DNA of 58,833 bases. It comes from Odoribacter lunatus. Its GTDB lineage: Bacteria > Bacteroidota > Bacteroidia > Bacteroidales > Marinifilaceae. Shown one piece after another: positions 26,824 through 40,186 of this stretch (its first letter is position 1; each line of letters starts with the position of its first letter). Position numbers and translations under genes: made by a program. The notes beneath the pieces are model-generated. The model was given only the letters and a program-made list of their open reading frames with translations. It was not told the DNA's origin and ran no database searches. The DNA lies in assembly GCF_943193135.1 (NCBI RefSeq), contig NZ_CALPCZ010000015.1, positions 1-58,833 of the forward strand, in the 5' to 3' direction.

Positions 26824-26829
26824 CGATAA

Positions 26830-31858
<5,029 letters not shown>

Positions 31859-31864
31859 AATAAA

Positions 31865-31896
31865 AACCGGAACGTTTTTACCGTTCCGGTTTTTTA
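31865..31896. terminator. Bidirectional terminator after clpC
   Basis: A 10-bp stem (AACCGGAACG 31865-31874 with CGTTCCGGTT 31882-31891) is followed by T's on the plus side and flanked by A's before it. It lies between the clpC stop and the convergent Lrp-family gene. Confidence 0.88.
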
Positions 31897-31905
31897 TGGT
31901 TGGTT

Positions 31906-32376
31906 CTATTTTTCTTCAGGAAGAGGTTCGACTTCTTTTTCAATAATTTGGTCAAGCGAGATAAATGATTCGGTTTTCGCTATGCCTGGAATATTTTGCA
32001 GTGTGTTTATCAATACGTCCATCAGGTGTTGATGATTGTTGCATCGTAGTTTCAGTAAAAATGCATAATGTCCCGTTATGAAATGACATTCTGTGATTTC
32101 AGGGATTTTTTCCAGCTCTTTGACTACGGATTTGTATTGATGTGCAGTATCAAGAACGACACCGATAAAAGCGCATATTTTAAGTCCCAGTGCTTTGGGT
32201 TTTACGATGAAACGGGAACCTTCTATAACTTCGGCATCTTCCATTTTTTTTACTCGTTGATGAATGGCAGCTCCGGAGATACCACATTCCCTTGCTATTT
32301 CCAAAAAGGGTATTCTGGCATTTTTTACTAAGTAAGAAAGAATTTTTCTATCTATGTCATCTATTTGATATTTCAT
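31906..32376 (-). CDS. Lrp/AsnC-family transcriptional regulator
   Basis: 156 residues, the standard size. The N-terminal winged helix is IDDIDRKILSYLVKNARIPF, then LEIARECGISGAAIHQRVKKM and EVIEGSRFIVKPKALG. The RAM ligand-binding domain follows (KICAFIGVVLDTAHQYKSVV, ITECHFITGHYAFLLKLRC, IPGIAKTESFISLDQI). Proteins of this family form dimers or octamers and often sense amino acids. It begins 21 bases after the TetR-like gene. Its target genes cannot be inferred here. Confidence 0.94.
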   Translation of the reverse strand: MKYQIDDIDRKILSYLVKNARIPFLEIARECGISGAAIHQRVKKMEDAEVIEGSRFIVKPKALGLKICAFIGVVLDTAHQYKSVVKELEKIPEITECHFITGHYAFLLKLRCNNHQHLMDVLINTLQNIPGIAKTESFISLDQIIEKEVEPLPEEK

Positions 32377-32397
32377 GGGATGTGGGTTTATGAAGGT

Positions 32398-33021
32398 TTA
32401 TCTGAAATTTAATATACTGTATAATTGTTTCCTTTGTTTATAATAGGCTTTTCCTTCTTCGTTCGTAATGGTTTTCGCTAAATTGTCGATAAGATTGGTG
32501 AAAATCGTATTAAAGGTGAAACCTTCGGGAGGATAAATTTCCGGATTATGTATGTCATTTAATTTAGCGATGAAAACTCTTGCCAGCATTTCACTGGAAA
32601 TATCTTTTTTGTACATGCCTTGTTGCATGCCTTTTTCGATGTTGATTTTGATTTTTTCGTAGATGAAGTCAGCACGTAAGTTTTTGTGTTTTTCAAAAAT
32701 TTCCGGATAGGCTTGTGCTAACGTCATGGTAATGGATGGGGTGACATCAAAAAAACGTTCATTGATTTCATTACTTACAAGTAATAGAATATCTATCGCG
32801 TTCCAACCATCAAAATTATATTCATTGAAGATTTTTTCAAAACAGACTCTTTCATGGGTGAATATTGTTTCTACGACTTCTTCTTTGCTTGAGAAGTTTT
32901 CTTTTAATTCGGTAAGTGTCAGACCTGTCTTGGCTAAATGCTCTTCTGTAAAGTCTTTTATTCCATAGCGCGAGATATAGGTTCTTAGTTTTTCTGCTAA
33001 TTGAAATTTTTTCTTGTCCAT
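32398..33021 (-). CDS. TetR/AcrR-family-like regulator
   Basis: 207 residues, all helical. The N-terminal 45 residues read as a TetR DNA-binding domain (KLRTYISRYGIKDFTEEHLA, then KTGLTLTELKENFSSKEEVV with the typical K-E end of the recognition helix). The rest (FEKIFNEYNFDGWNAIDILL, ITMTLAQAYPEIFEKHKNLR, KINIEKGMQQGMYKKDIS) fits the ligand and dimer domain; the GMQQGMYKKDI piece is common in TetR. It may share a transcript with the Lrp-like gene 21 bases downstream. Ligand and targets unknown. Confidence 0.85.
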   Translation of the reverse strand: MDKKKFQLAEKLRTYISRYGIKDFTEEHLAKTGLTLTELKENFSSKEEVVETIFTHERVCFEKIFNEYNFDGWNAIDILLLVSNEINERFFDVTPSITMTLAQAYPEIFEKHKNLRADFIYEKIKINIEKGMQQGMYKKDISSEMLARVFIAKLNDIHNPEIYPPEGFTFNTIFTNLIDNLAKTITNEEGKAYYKQRKQLYSILNFR

Positions 33022-33117
33022 CCTGTTATGAGGGAATTTAAGGTTTTGAAATGTTATCGGCTGCTGCCTTTAATGCAATGAGATACCGGATGAAAAGTTT
33101 TGACATGTTCTTAAGTT

Positions 33118-33744
33118 TTAGCGTAAGTCTATAATTTCAACATCAGGATATTGTGTGGCATCAAATGTGAAAAAGGTATTTTGGGGAATCGGATTAGCTT
33201 GTTTAAGATGCTTGATGGTGATGATTAGGTTATTGCCGTCTTTTCCGAAGGATTCAACTTTTTGTATGGAAGAATCAGACGTTTTAACCCAAATGCCTAT
33301 TTTTATAAAGTTCTTTTCCAGGTTGTTAGGATAGAGTTCGATATAGGCGGTTCCATTTGTATTTGATAATAGTTTTTGTTTGAAGCCAATATTGTGAATG
33401 TTGAATATTTTGGTAGGATTTAGCATTTCTTCTTCTTCGTCAGAAGGGTTCTTGATGTTTACTTCCTGAGCTTCCGGTATATAGGTGAAAATATTTTTCC
33501 CGTCATAATAGTTAATAACATCCATGACTTCTAGTTTATATAAATTGCCTTTCATATAGGCTTTCCCTTTGTGTTCTTCACGGATGTTTTCTTCTTTGTT
33601 TTCCATGGTTAGACAGAAGTCAATCTCTACAGCAGAATAAGCTTTAATCTTGTTTGCCGACTTATCCAAAATATCTTTGGCTGTATCTTGAGCAAGAACA
33701 GGGGTAAGTATAAATGAAAAGAGAAGAATGATAAAATAACGCAT
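33118..33744 (-). CDS. lolA: LolA-like outer-membrane lipoprotein carrier
   Basis: 208 residues with a signal peptide (MRYFIILLFSFILTPVLA, cut before QDTAKDIL). The mature domain follows the LolA/LolB half-barrel: ILDKSANKIKAYSAVEIDFC, KGKAYMKGNLYKLEVMDVIN, YDGKNIFTYIPEAQEVNI, and a last strand NPIPQNTFFTFDATQYPDVE. LolA carries lipoproteins from the inner to the outer membrane in the periplasm. Bacteroidetes LolA proteins are divergent, so the symbol rests on fold-like pattern and length. It is transcribed away from cdaA, with which it shares a 77-base intergenic region. Confidence 0.8.
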   Translation of the reverse strand: MRYFIILLFSFILTPVLAQDTAKDILDKSANKIKAYSAVEIDFCLTMENKEENIREEHKGKAYMKGNLYKLEVMDVINYYDGKNIFTYIPEAQEVNIKNPSDEEEEMLNPTKIFNIHNIGFKQKLLSNTNGTAYIELYPNNLEKNFIKIGIWVKTSDSSIQKVESFGKDGNNLIITIKHLKQANPIPQNTFFTFDATQYPDVEIIDLR

Positions 33745-33794
33745 AATCTTTAATTTTTAGACAAACAAAGATAGTTATTTTCCTGTTTTTTCTT

Positions 33795-33802
33795 TAGTTT
33801 TG
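33795..33802 (+). promoter_or_regulatory. -7 promoter element of cdaA
   Basis: TAGTTTTG is an exact TAnnTTTG, 22 bases before the ATG at 33825. The upstream TTTG box is not convincing. Confidence 0.5.
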
Positions 33803-33824
33803 TCATATAAAAGTAAGATGTTTG

Positions 33825-34613
33825 ATGCTGTTGTTTTTTATTAAGTTCGGTTTTTTTGATGTATTGGATATATTGATTGTCGCTTTTATTTTTTATCAGA
33901 TTTACAGGTTGGTAAAGGGAACGGTGGCAATTAATATTTTTGCTGGGATTTTTATTTTTTATTTGGCTTGGTTGTTGGTAAGGGCTTTCAATATGGAATT
34001 GATTTCGTCTATATTGGGGCAGTTTATTGGGATGGGAGTGATTGCTTTGTTGATTGTATTTCAGCAAGAGGTGAGGCGTTTTTTATTGTTGGTCGGAAGC
34101 AAGTATAATTTGCAGAATATTTTTAATTTGAATGGAATTCTTGCTAAACCGGAAATTAAGGAAGATGTTTCGGATGCTATTGTAGAGGCTTGTGAACGTT
34201 TTTCAGCATCCTATACGGGAGCGTTGATTGTTTTTGCCCAAAATACGGAGTTGTTTACTTATGCTCAGACTGGTGTTTTATTGAAAGCGCAGGTAACGGA
34301 CGAATTGATTGAAAATATTTTCTTTAAGAATACGCCATTGCATGATGGAGCGGTGATAATAGCGGATAATAAGATTTTGGCTGCCCGTTGTATTCTTCCG
34401 GTATCGGATAGAATGGATATTCCGGGGAGCATGGGGTTACGGCACCGTGCCGCTTTGGGGCTGAGTGCGGTAAGTGATGCGATGATTGTCGTTGTGAGTG
34501 AGGAAACTGGAAAAATTACTTTTTTTAAAGACGGTAATTATAAAGTGCGAGTGACACCTGAAGAGTTGAAAAAGTTTTTGAGTAAAGATTTTGCAGGATT
34601 TGTCGTAAAATAG
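33825..34613 (+). CDS. cdaA: Membrane diadenylate cyclase (DAC domain)
   Basis: 262 residues from ATG 33825; the codon just before it is TTG, and an ATG at 33818 is out of frame. Three N-terminal membrane helices (FGFFDVLDILIVAFIFYQIY, TVAINIFAGIFIFYLAWLLV, ILGQFIGMGVIALLIVFQQE) precede the DAC domain. The catalytic motifs are D174-G-A and R206-H-R (MGLRHRAALGLS), with SDAMIVVVSEETG. CdaA makes cyclic di-AMP from two ATP, a messenger for osmotic and cell-wall control. The usual activator CdaR is not adjacent. A promoter core lies 22 bases upstream of the start. Confidence 0.95.
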   Translation: MLLFFIKFGFFDVLDILIVAFIFYQIYRLVKGTVAINIFAGIFIFYLAWLLVRAFNMELISSILGQFIGMGVIALLIVFQQEVRRFLLLVGSKYNLQNIFNLNGILAKPEIKEDVSDAIVEACERFSASYTGALIVFAQNTELFTYAQTGVLLKAQVTDELIENIFFKNTPLHDGAVIIADNKILAARCILPVSDRMDIPGSMGLRHRAALGLSAVSDAMIVVVSEETGKITFFKDGNYKVRVTPEELKKFLSKDFAGFVVK

Positions 34614-34715
34614 CTTGCGTGTGAAATAGCTTTTCTTTTATTTGTACAGAGTTTATGTTGTCTGATATAACTTTTGCTTTCTTTTGGCGTTAAAGAGGGA
34701 CAAAAGTTAGATTGG

Positions 34716-35567
34716 ATGAATGTTTTTGTTACCGGATTGCATGGCTTTGTAGGAAGTAAAGTGAAAGCAGAATTTGAACGGGGAGGGCATAAGGTATTTC
34801 CTGTACTGAGGGAAGATTTGTTATTGGGAGGGGAAAGGCTGGATAGAATTGCCAAATGGGCGGATGTTGTTGTGAATTTGGCGGGAGAAGCGGTGACAGG
34901 GAAATGGACTGAAAATAAAATGATTGATATTTTGGAATCCCGCAGGGTATCTACTCGTAATTTAGTAGATTCATTAAATAGATGTTCGAAAAGGTTGAAG
35001 TTGTTTATTAATGCTTCCGCTGTCGGAATTTATCAGGCAAATAGGTTTTGTGATGAAGACTCGTTGGATATTGGCAGTCATTTTTTGGCAAAGGTTGCAA
35101 ATGCTTGGGAGGAGGAGTTGAATAAATTGGAAGGTGCTCGAAAAGTTGTGTTGCGTTTGGGACTTGTTATTGCATCAAATGGTGGTATATTGAAGAGATT
35201 GATTCCATGGATAAAGGGAAGAGTTGCTTTTGTTTTGGGGAGTGGAGATCAGGAATGTCCAATTATCCATGTCGAGGATGTGACGGGTTTTATGATGTAT
35301 TTGCTGAAACATCAGGAGTTGGAGGGTGTTTATAATATGGTTATACCTAATAGTGTTAATTTTCGAGAGTTTGTTAAGGCTCTTACAGCAAGGAAAGGAC
35401 TTGTTATTCGGGTGAAAATTCCTGAATGGCTGTTGTGTTTGATTGTGGGGAATGCTTCAACGGTATTGACTCGTTCTGCTCATGTAATTCCATGGCGGGT
35501 TATGGAATCGGGATATGAATATAAATGTCGTACGGTCAGGGAGGTGATAGAGGAATTAAAAAGTTAA
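34716..35567 (+). CDS. TIGR01777-family NAD-dependent epimerase-like protein
   Basis: 283 residues from ATG 34716 (MNVFVTGLHGFVGSKVKAEF); the frame is open 14 codons earlier only through a TTG. The Rossmann GxxGxxG loop is TGLHGFVG. VVVNLAGEAVTGKWTENK, SRRVSTRNLVD, FINASAVGIY, VVLRLGLVIASNGG and PIIHVEDVTGFMMYLL are family hallmarks. A DUF1731-like C-terminal helix region is present but diverged. These short-chain dehydrogenase-like proteins (relatives of E. coli YfcH) lack a defined substrate. It sits about 100 bases after cdaA and before an AT-rich hairpin. Confidence 0.85.
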   Translation: MNVFVTGLHGFVGSKVKAEFERGGHKVFPVLREDLLLGGERLDRIAKWADVVVNLAGEAVTGKWTENKMIDILESRRVSTRNLVDSLNRCSKRLKLFINASAVGIYQANRFCDEDSLDIGSHFLAKVANAWEEELNKLEGARKVVLRLGLVIASNGGILKRLIPWIKGRVAFVLGSGDQECPIIHVEDVTGFMMYLLKHQELEGVYNMVIPNSVNFREFVKALTARKGLVIRVKIPEWLLCLIVGNASTVLTRSAHVIPWRVMESGYEYKCRTVREVIEELKS

Positions 35568-35618
35568 AAGAGTGAAAAATGGAGGTATTCCTTATTTTTC
35601 AACTCTTTTACTCTTTTT
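35558..35618. terminator. AT-rich hairpin between convergent genes
   Basis: The segment forms a long imperfect A/T stem (TTAAAAAGTTAAAAGAGTGA against its partner TTTTTCAACTCTTTTACTC) around TGGAGGTATTCC. It starts in the last codons of the epimerase gene and ends before purC, and both flanks give T-runs in either direction. Termination is likely but the stem has few G-C pairs. Confidence 0.55.
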
Positions 35619-35633
35619 AATTTGTTGTTTCTT

Positions 35634-36584
35634 TTAATTTTTCAATTTTTTTAAGCATTCTGCTACATTGTTTTCTATGCGTTGAAGAATGTTGGAACTT
35701 TCTCCTTTTATAAATTTCTGTCCGGTGATATTTTCATATAATTCAATATAACGGTCTGTAATCCCGGAGATGATTTCTGGTGTCATTTCCGGAACTTGTT
35801 GACCGCTCAGTCCTTGGAATCCGTTGTCCATTAACCATTCTCTGACAAATTCTTTGGAAAGTTGTTTTTGTTTTTCGCCTTTGTTAAAACGTTCTTGATA
35901 GCCTTCTGCATAAAAATAGCGGGAAGAGTCGGGAGTATGAATTTCATCAATGAGGTATATTTTACCGTCTTTTTTTCCGAATTCATATTTAGTATCTACT
36001 AAAATTAAGCCTTTTTCAGCGGCAATTTCAGAACCTCTTTTAAAGAGTGCTAATGTATATTTTTCTAATTGTTCGTAATCTTCTTTGTTTACCAAACCTT
36101 GAGCGATGATTTCCTCTTTGGAGATGTTTTCATCATGTCCCGCATCAGCTTTGGTCGTCGGCGTGATAAGCGGAACCAGAAATTTTTGGTTTTCTTTCAT
36201 GCCTTCCGGTAGTGTATGACCACATAGGGTTCTGCCGCCTTCTTTATATAAGCGCCATGAACTTCCTGTTAAGTAACCTCGAATGACCATTTCTACTTTA
36301 AATGGTTCGCATTTATGTCCGATGGTAACCATGGGGTCTGGGGTTGCAATTTTCCAGTTGGGGACGATATCGGAGGTGGCGTCAAGGAATTTAGAGGCGA
36401 TTTGGTTCAAAACTTGTCCTTTATAGGGGATGCCTTTAGGAAGAACGACATCGAAAGCAGAGATTCGGTCGGATACTAACATGACTAAATATTCGTCATT
36501 GATGTTGTATACGTCACGAACCTTTCCTTTGTATATACTCTTTTGACCGGGGAAATTAAAGTCGGTTTTTACAATAGCTTCCAT
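35634..36584 (-). CDS. purC: SAICAR synthetase
   Basis: 316 residues, the longer single-domain form seen in Bacteroidetes. PurC joins CAIR with aspartate using ATP in purine synthesis. Signatures: [20 protein letters not shown] (N-terminal ATP site), [53 protein letters not shown], and LVDTKYEFG then [19 protein letters not shown]. All are intact. It lies 75 bases after phoH on the same strand, so the two may share a transcript. Confidence 0.97.
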   Translation of the reverse strand: MEAIVKTDFNFPGQKSIYKGKVRDVYNINDEYLVMLVSDRISAFDVVLPKGIPYKGQVLNQIASKFLDATSDIVPNWKIATPDPMVTIGHKCEPFKVEMVIRGYLTGSSWRLYKEGGRTLCGHTLPEGMKENQKFLVPLITPTTKADAGHDENISKEEIIAQGLVNKEDYEQLEKYTLALFKRGSEIAAEKGLILVDTKYEFGKKDGKIYLIDEIHTPDSSRYFYAEGYQERFNKGEKQKQLSKEFVREWLMDNGFQGLSGQQVPEMTPEIISGITDRYIELYENITGQKFIKGESSNILQRIENNVAECLKKLKN

Positions 36585-36659
36585 GCTTAATTAGGATTAC
36601 TTGTTAGAATGAATGGTCAAAATTAATAAATTTCCGTTTAAGAATAGAGGGTAACCGTT

Positions 36660-37622
36660 TTATTTTTCTTCTTCAGATGGTATGTCTAGTGCTTTTTCAT
36701 AAGCGTTTACGATGTCTTTTACGAGGCGGTGTCTGATAATGTCTTTTTTGTTGAATTCAATAAAGGCGATTCCTTTGATTTTGCGAAGGATTTTAAATGC
36801 CTGAATGAGTCCGGATTCTGTACGTCGAGGCAAATCGATTTGGCTCATATCTCCCGTTACAATAAATTTGGCACTGGTTCCCATACGGGTAAGAAACATT
36901 TTAAGTTGGTTGCGGGAGGTATTTTGTGCTTCATCAAGAATAACAAAGGCGTCGTTTAAAGTGCGTCCGCGCATGTATGCCAAGGGTGCGATTTGTATGG
37001 TTTCGTTTTCTAAATACTCTTCTAGTTTTTTAGCTGGAATCATGTCTAATAGCGCATCGTAGAGCGGTTGAAGATAGGGGTCTACTTTTTCTTTGAGGTC
37101 ACCTGGCAGGAATCCGAGGTTCTCACCTGCTTCTACAGCCGGACGGCTTAAAATAATTCGTTTTATTTCTCGGTTACGTAGAGCACGGACAGCTAAGGCG
37201 ATGGCAGTGTACGTTTTTCCGGAACCTGCCGGGCCGGTAGCAAACAGAAGGTCGTTATTTTTTGAAAGCTCAACGAGTTTTCGTTGGTTTTCACTTCTGG
37301 CACGAATGGCTTTTCCTCCGTTGCCGAATAATATGATAGAATCTGCATCTTCAGGATCTTCAATAACATTGTCTTCCAATATAATTCTTTTTATATTGGC
37401 AATTGTCAGCATATTGTAACGATGATAGTGCTCGAGTAATGCTGTGATTTTACCGTAAAGAATTTCCTGATCTTTCTCTTCTCCCTGTATGACAATTTCG
37501 TCTCCTCTTGCTGTAATTTTCAGTTTGGGGAAATAGGCTCTCAGTAGATTGAATTTTGAGTTATTAACTCCATAAAAATCAAGAGGATCAATATTCCCTA
37601 TACTAATTCTTTTTTCAATCAT
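36660..37622 (-). CDS. PhoH-family ATPase (YbeZ-like)
   Basis: 320 residues. After a short N-terminal RNA-binding-like region (TARGDEIVIQGEE) the PhoH domain has Walker A GPAGSGKT (residues 130-137), Walker B FVILDEAQNTSRNQLKMFLT, MGTSAKFIVTGDMSQIDLP, and RPAVEAGENLGFLPGDLKEK. YbeZ-type PhoH is a cytosolic ATPase tied to rRNA maturation, usually with the YbeY nuclease, which is not adjacent here. It is transcribed away from mazG; both genes read out of a region where a TTTGCA-GG-TGCAAA palindrome lies. Confidence 0.94.
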   Translation of the reverse strand: MIEKRISIGNIDPLDFYGVNNSKFNLLRAYFPKLKITARGDEIVIQGEEKDQEILYGKITALLEHYHRYNMLTIANIKRIILEDNVIEDPEDADSIILFGNGGKAIRARSENQRKLVELSKNNDLLFATGPAGSGKTYTAIALAVRALRNREIKRIILSRPAVEAGENLGFLPGDLKEKVDPYLQPLYDALLDMIPAKKLEEYLENETIQIAPLAYMRGRTLNDAFVILDEAQNTSRNQLKMFLTRMGTSAKFIVTGDMSQIDLPRRTESGLIQAFKILRKIKGIAFIEFNKKDIIRHRLVKDIVNAYEKALDIPSEEEK

Positions 37623-37642
37623 GAAACTTCAAATAAATCCTT

Positions 37643-37660
37643 TATTTTTGCAGGTGCAAA
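37643..37660 (+). promoter_or_regulatory. mazG promoter core within a palindrome
   Basis: TATTTTTG at 37643-37650 is an exact TAnnTTTG for mazG. Its end is part of the perfect inverted repeat TTTGCA-GG-TGCAAA (37647-37660), whose other arm gives the minus strand a CTAATTTGCA stretch, close to a -7 box for phoH. Confidence 0.5.
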
Positions 37661-37700
37661 TTAGTAAAAAAATGATATTTAACGAGGGGCTTTGTAGGTT

Positions 37701-38486
37701 ATGAAGAATTTAGATCAAAAAAAAGAGGCTTTTGGTGAATTGCTTGATATTATTGCCATTTTGCGGGAAAAGTGTCCCTGGGATAGGAAGCAGACGATGG
37801 AATCTTTAAGAAGTTTAAGTATAGAGGAGGTATATGAGTTGGGGGAGGCTGTTTTGAATCATGATTTACTTGAAGTGAAAAAGGAGCTAGGAGATTTGAT
37901 AATGCATGTGGTGTTTTATGCTCAATTGGCTGAGGAGCAGGGGGAATTTGATATGGCAGATGTGTTGAATGATATTTGTGAGAAGTTGAGATATAGGCAT
38001 CCTCATATTTTCGGAAATATTCAAGTGGAAAATGAGGCAGATGTTTTGAGGAATTGGGAACAGTTGAAGTTAAAGGAAAAAGGACGTAAGCATCAAGTAT
38101 TAGAGGGGGTACCTCGTTCTTTGCCTGCTTTGGTGAAAGCATATCGGATGCAGGATAAAGTGAGAGGAGTGGGGTTTGATTGGAAACAAAGAGAGGATGT
38201 ATGGGATAAAGTGAGAGAAGAGTTGAAAGAACTGGAAGAAGAGATTAAACGGGGCGAGCAGGAAAGGATGGAAGAGGAGTTTGGGGATTTTATGTTTTCA
38301 ATTATAAATGCAGCGCGATTATATGGTATTAATCCGGAAAATGCGTTGGAAAAGACTAATAATAAATTTTTAAGGCGGTTCTCTTATATTGAGAAACAGG
38401 CAAAAAAGACAGGTAAGAATTTGTCTGAAATGACGTTGGAAGAGATGGATTACTATTGGAATGAAGCCAAGAAAAGTGAGTCATAA
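37701..38486 (+). CDS. mazG: Nucleoside triphosphate pyrophosphohydrolase MazG
   Basis: 261 residues with two MazG domains. Domain 1 shows CPWDRKQTMESLRSLSIEEV, EEVYELGEAVLNHDLLEVKK and ELGDLIMHVVFYAQLAEEQG, with the metal-binding E-x2-E-x12-E-x2-D arrangement, then RYRHPHIFG. Domain 2 is VGFDWKQREDVWDKVREELK, EEFGDFMFSIINAARLYGIN and NNKFLRRFSYIEKQAKKTGK. MazG splits nucleoside triphosphates to monophosphates, clearing odd nucleotides and lowering (p)ppGpp in E. coli. A small unknown gene follows after 31 bases. Confidence 0.96.
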   Translation: MKNLDQKKEAFGELLDIIAILREKCPWDRKQTMESLRSLSIEEVYELGEAVLNHDLLEVKKELGDLIMHVVFYAQLAEEQGEFDMADVLNDICEKLRYRHPHIFGNIQVENEADVLRNWEQLKLKEKGRKHQVLEGVPRSLPALVKAYRMQDKVRGVGFDWKQREDVWDKVREELKELEEEIKRGEQERMEEEFGDFMFSIINAARLYGINPENALEKTNNKFLRRFSYIEKQAKKTGKNLSEMTLEEMDYYWNEAKKSES

Positions 38487-38517
38487 ATTTTGTTGAAAAG
38501 ATAAAATATAGAAGCGT

Positions 38518-38868
38518 ATGGATTTAACCGGGAAATGGAAATATAGAGAGGATTATGGGTATGGTACTGCAGAAGGAGAGTTGTTTCTGACACAGAATGA
38601 GGGACATTTATCTGGCAAGATTGTTTTTACGGATAATGTAGCTGATAACGATAAGTATATGATTCAGGAATTTGTAGAGGGAAAGCTTGAGGATATGAAA
38701 GTGCGTTTGGATGCGTATGAATTTGATATAATTCATTCCGAACATGATATCCGTTATGAATTGGATCGCTGGTTCGGTGTTTTGGTGGATGAAAAAACAA
38801 TAAAGGGAATCAGTGAGGATGAGCAAGGTATCGGAGGTGTTTTTTTGTTTGAGAAATTGGATGTTTAG
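38518..38868 (+). CDS. Small hypothetical protein
   Basis: 116 residues, no signal peptide, rich in Asp and Glu. The pattern is a chain of beta strands: LTGKWKYREDYGYGTAEGEL, FLTQNEGHLSGKIVFTD, QEFVEGKLEDMKVRLDAYEF, and GIGGVFLFEKLD at the end. The opening GKW followed by a turn and a G-x-L-S-G-x-I strand is reminiscent of small lipocalin-like or calycin barrels. It lies between mazG and dnaN in the same direction. I cannot name a family; a small cytosolic ligand-binding barrel is a guess. Confidence 0.75.
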   Translation: MDLTGKWKYREDYGYGTAEGELFLTQNEGHLSGKIVFTDNVADNDKYMIQEFVEGKLEDMKVRLDAYEFDIIHSEHDIRYELDRWFGVLVDEKTIKGISEDEQGIGGVFLFEKLDV

Positions 38869-38972
38869 ATGGTTAGGGTTTAAAAAAACGGGTTAAAATT
38901 TCAGCAGGAGAAAAAAATACATTAATTTAGGCGTTTGTTTCAATAGAATATAATAATGTTAAAATATAACGT

Positions 38973-40097
38973 ATGAAATTTGTTGTATCAAGTAATGCAA
39001 TGCTTACGCGTTTACAGGCGGTAAGTAAGGTGATAGGTGGAAAATCGGTACAGCCGATATTGGATAATATTCTTTTGGTAGCTGCCAATGGTCTGTTATA
39101 TGCTACGGCATCGGATAAAGAAACGACGATGGAGGCAAAGATTGAGTTGGAGAACTTAGAGGAGGAAGGCAGAATAACTATTCCAGCCAAAATTTTGTTG
39201 GATATGTTGAAAGAGTTTCCGGAACAGCCACTTACGTTTGATATAAATGAATCGACGAATGAGGTAAAGATTATTTCCGAGAAAGGAGAATTTTCTGTAA
39301 GAGGAGAAAGTGCAGAAGATTATCCGGTACAAGGAGGTGCAGAAGGGGAGAATATTTCATTTTCAACGAAATGCGGTTTGATGTTGGATGGTATTGTGAA
39401 ATCTATTTTTGCAACGGCTAATGATGATTTGCGTCCCGTAATGAATTGCATCTTGATTGAAATGAACGATGACAATTTTACTTTTGTGGCGTCAGATGCT
39501 CATAAGCTCGTCAGATATAAGCGTTTTGATGCCAAAAGCGATAACGGTCAGCATGTTTTAATACTTCCGAAAAAACCGGCATTAATGCTTAAGAATATTT
39601 TGCCGAAAGATGATGCGGAACTGGAACTTTCTTTTAATGAAAAGATGGTTTGTTTTGTTTTCGGTGATTACCGGATGACTTCAACTTTGGTAGAAGGACG
39701 TTTCCCCAATTATAATTCGGTTATTCCGCAAAATAATTCAAAGAAAGTAATTATAGAAAAGAAAGAATTGTATAATTCTTTGCGGCGGGTTTCGGTCATG
39801 GCTAATCAAGCGAGTAATCTGGTGAAGTTTGATTTATCGGGGGGAAAACTTATTATTTCCGCGCAGGATGTGGATTACTCTATGTCAGGTCATGAAACGT
39901 TGACTTGTCAATATGAAGGCGAGGAAATAGCAATTGGTTTTAAATCTCCGTTTGTGTTGGAGATTTTGTCAAATATAGAATCGGAGAATGTAGTCTTGGA
40001 ATTATCGGATCCTACTCGTCCCGGTTTGTTTTTGCCTTTTGAAAATGAGGACAAGGACGAAGATTTATTGATGCTATTAATGCCGATGATGGTATAA
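38973..40097 (+). CDS. dnaN: DNA polymerase III sliding clamp (beta subunit)
   Basis: 374 residues, normal length, three repeated clamp domains: MKFVVSSNAMLTRLQAVSKV with GGKSVQPILDNILLVAA; LMLDGIVKSIFATANDDLRP with FVASDAHKLVRYKRF; and VIIEKKELYNSLRRVSVMAN, ending EDLLMLLMPMMV. The last residues fit the usual MPM(R/M) clamp end that lines the protein-binding pocket. The clamp holds polymerase III on DNA. dnaA is not next to it, as is common in Bacteroidetes. A hairpin terminator follows, then a DEDD exonuclease gene. Confidence 0.97.
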   Translation: MKFVVSSNAMLTRLQAVSKVIGGKSVQPILDNILLVAANGLLYATASDKETTMEAKIELENLEEEGRITIPAKILLDMLKEFPEQPLTFDINESTNEVKIISEKGEFSVRGESAEDYPVQGGAEGENISFSTKCGLMLDGIVKSIFATANDDLRPVMNCILIEMNDDNFTFVASDAHKLVRYKRFDAKSDNGQHVLILPKKPALMLKNILPKDDAELELSFNEKMVCFVFGDYRMTSTLVEGRFPNYNSVIPQNNSKKVIIEKKELYNSLRRVSVMANQASNLVKFDLSGGKLIISAQDVDYSMSGHETLTCQYEGEEIAIGFKSPFVLEILSNIESENVVLELSDPTRPGLFLPFENEDKDEDLLMLLMPMMV

Positions 40098-40114
40098 TTT
40101 ATATTGAAAGTTTG

Positions 40115-40157
40115 AAAAGTCGGGAAGATCATGGTATTGTGCTCTTTCCGGCTTTTT
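40115..40157 (+). terminator. Terminator after dnaN
   Basis: A 14-bp stem with two G-T pairs (AAAAGTCGGGAAGA 40115-40128, partner TCTTTCCGGCTTTT 40143-40156) with a 14-base loop and terminal T's. Confidence 0.75.
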
Positions 40158-40186
40158 GAGTTTGAAGGAATTTATTATTGAATGCA

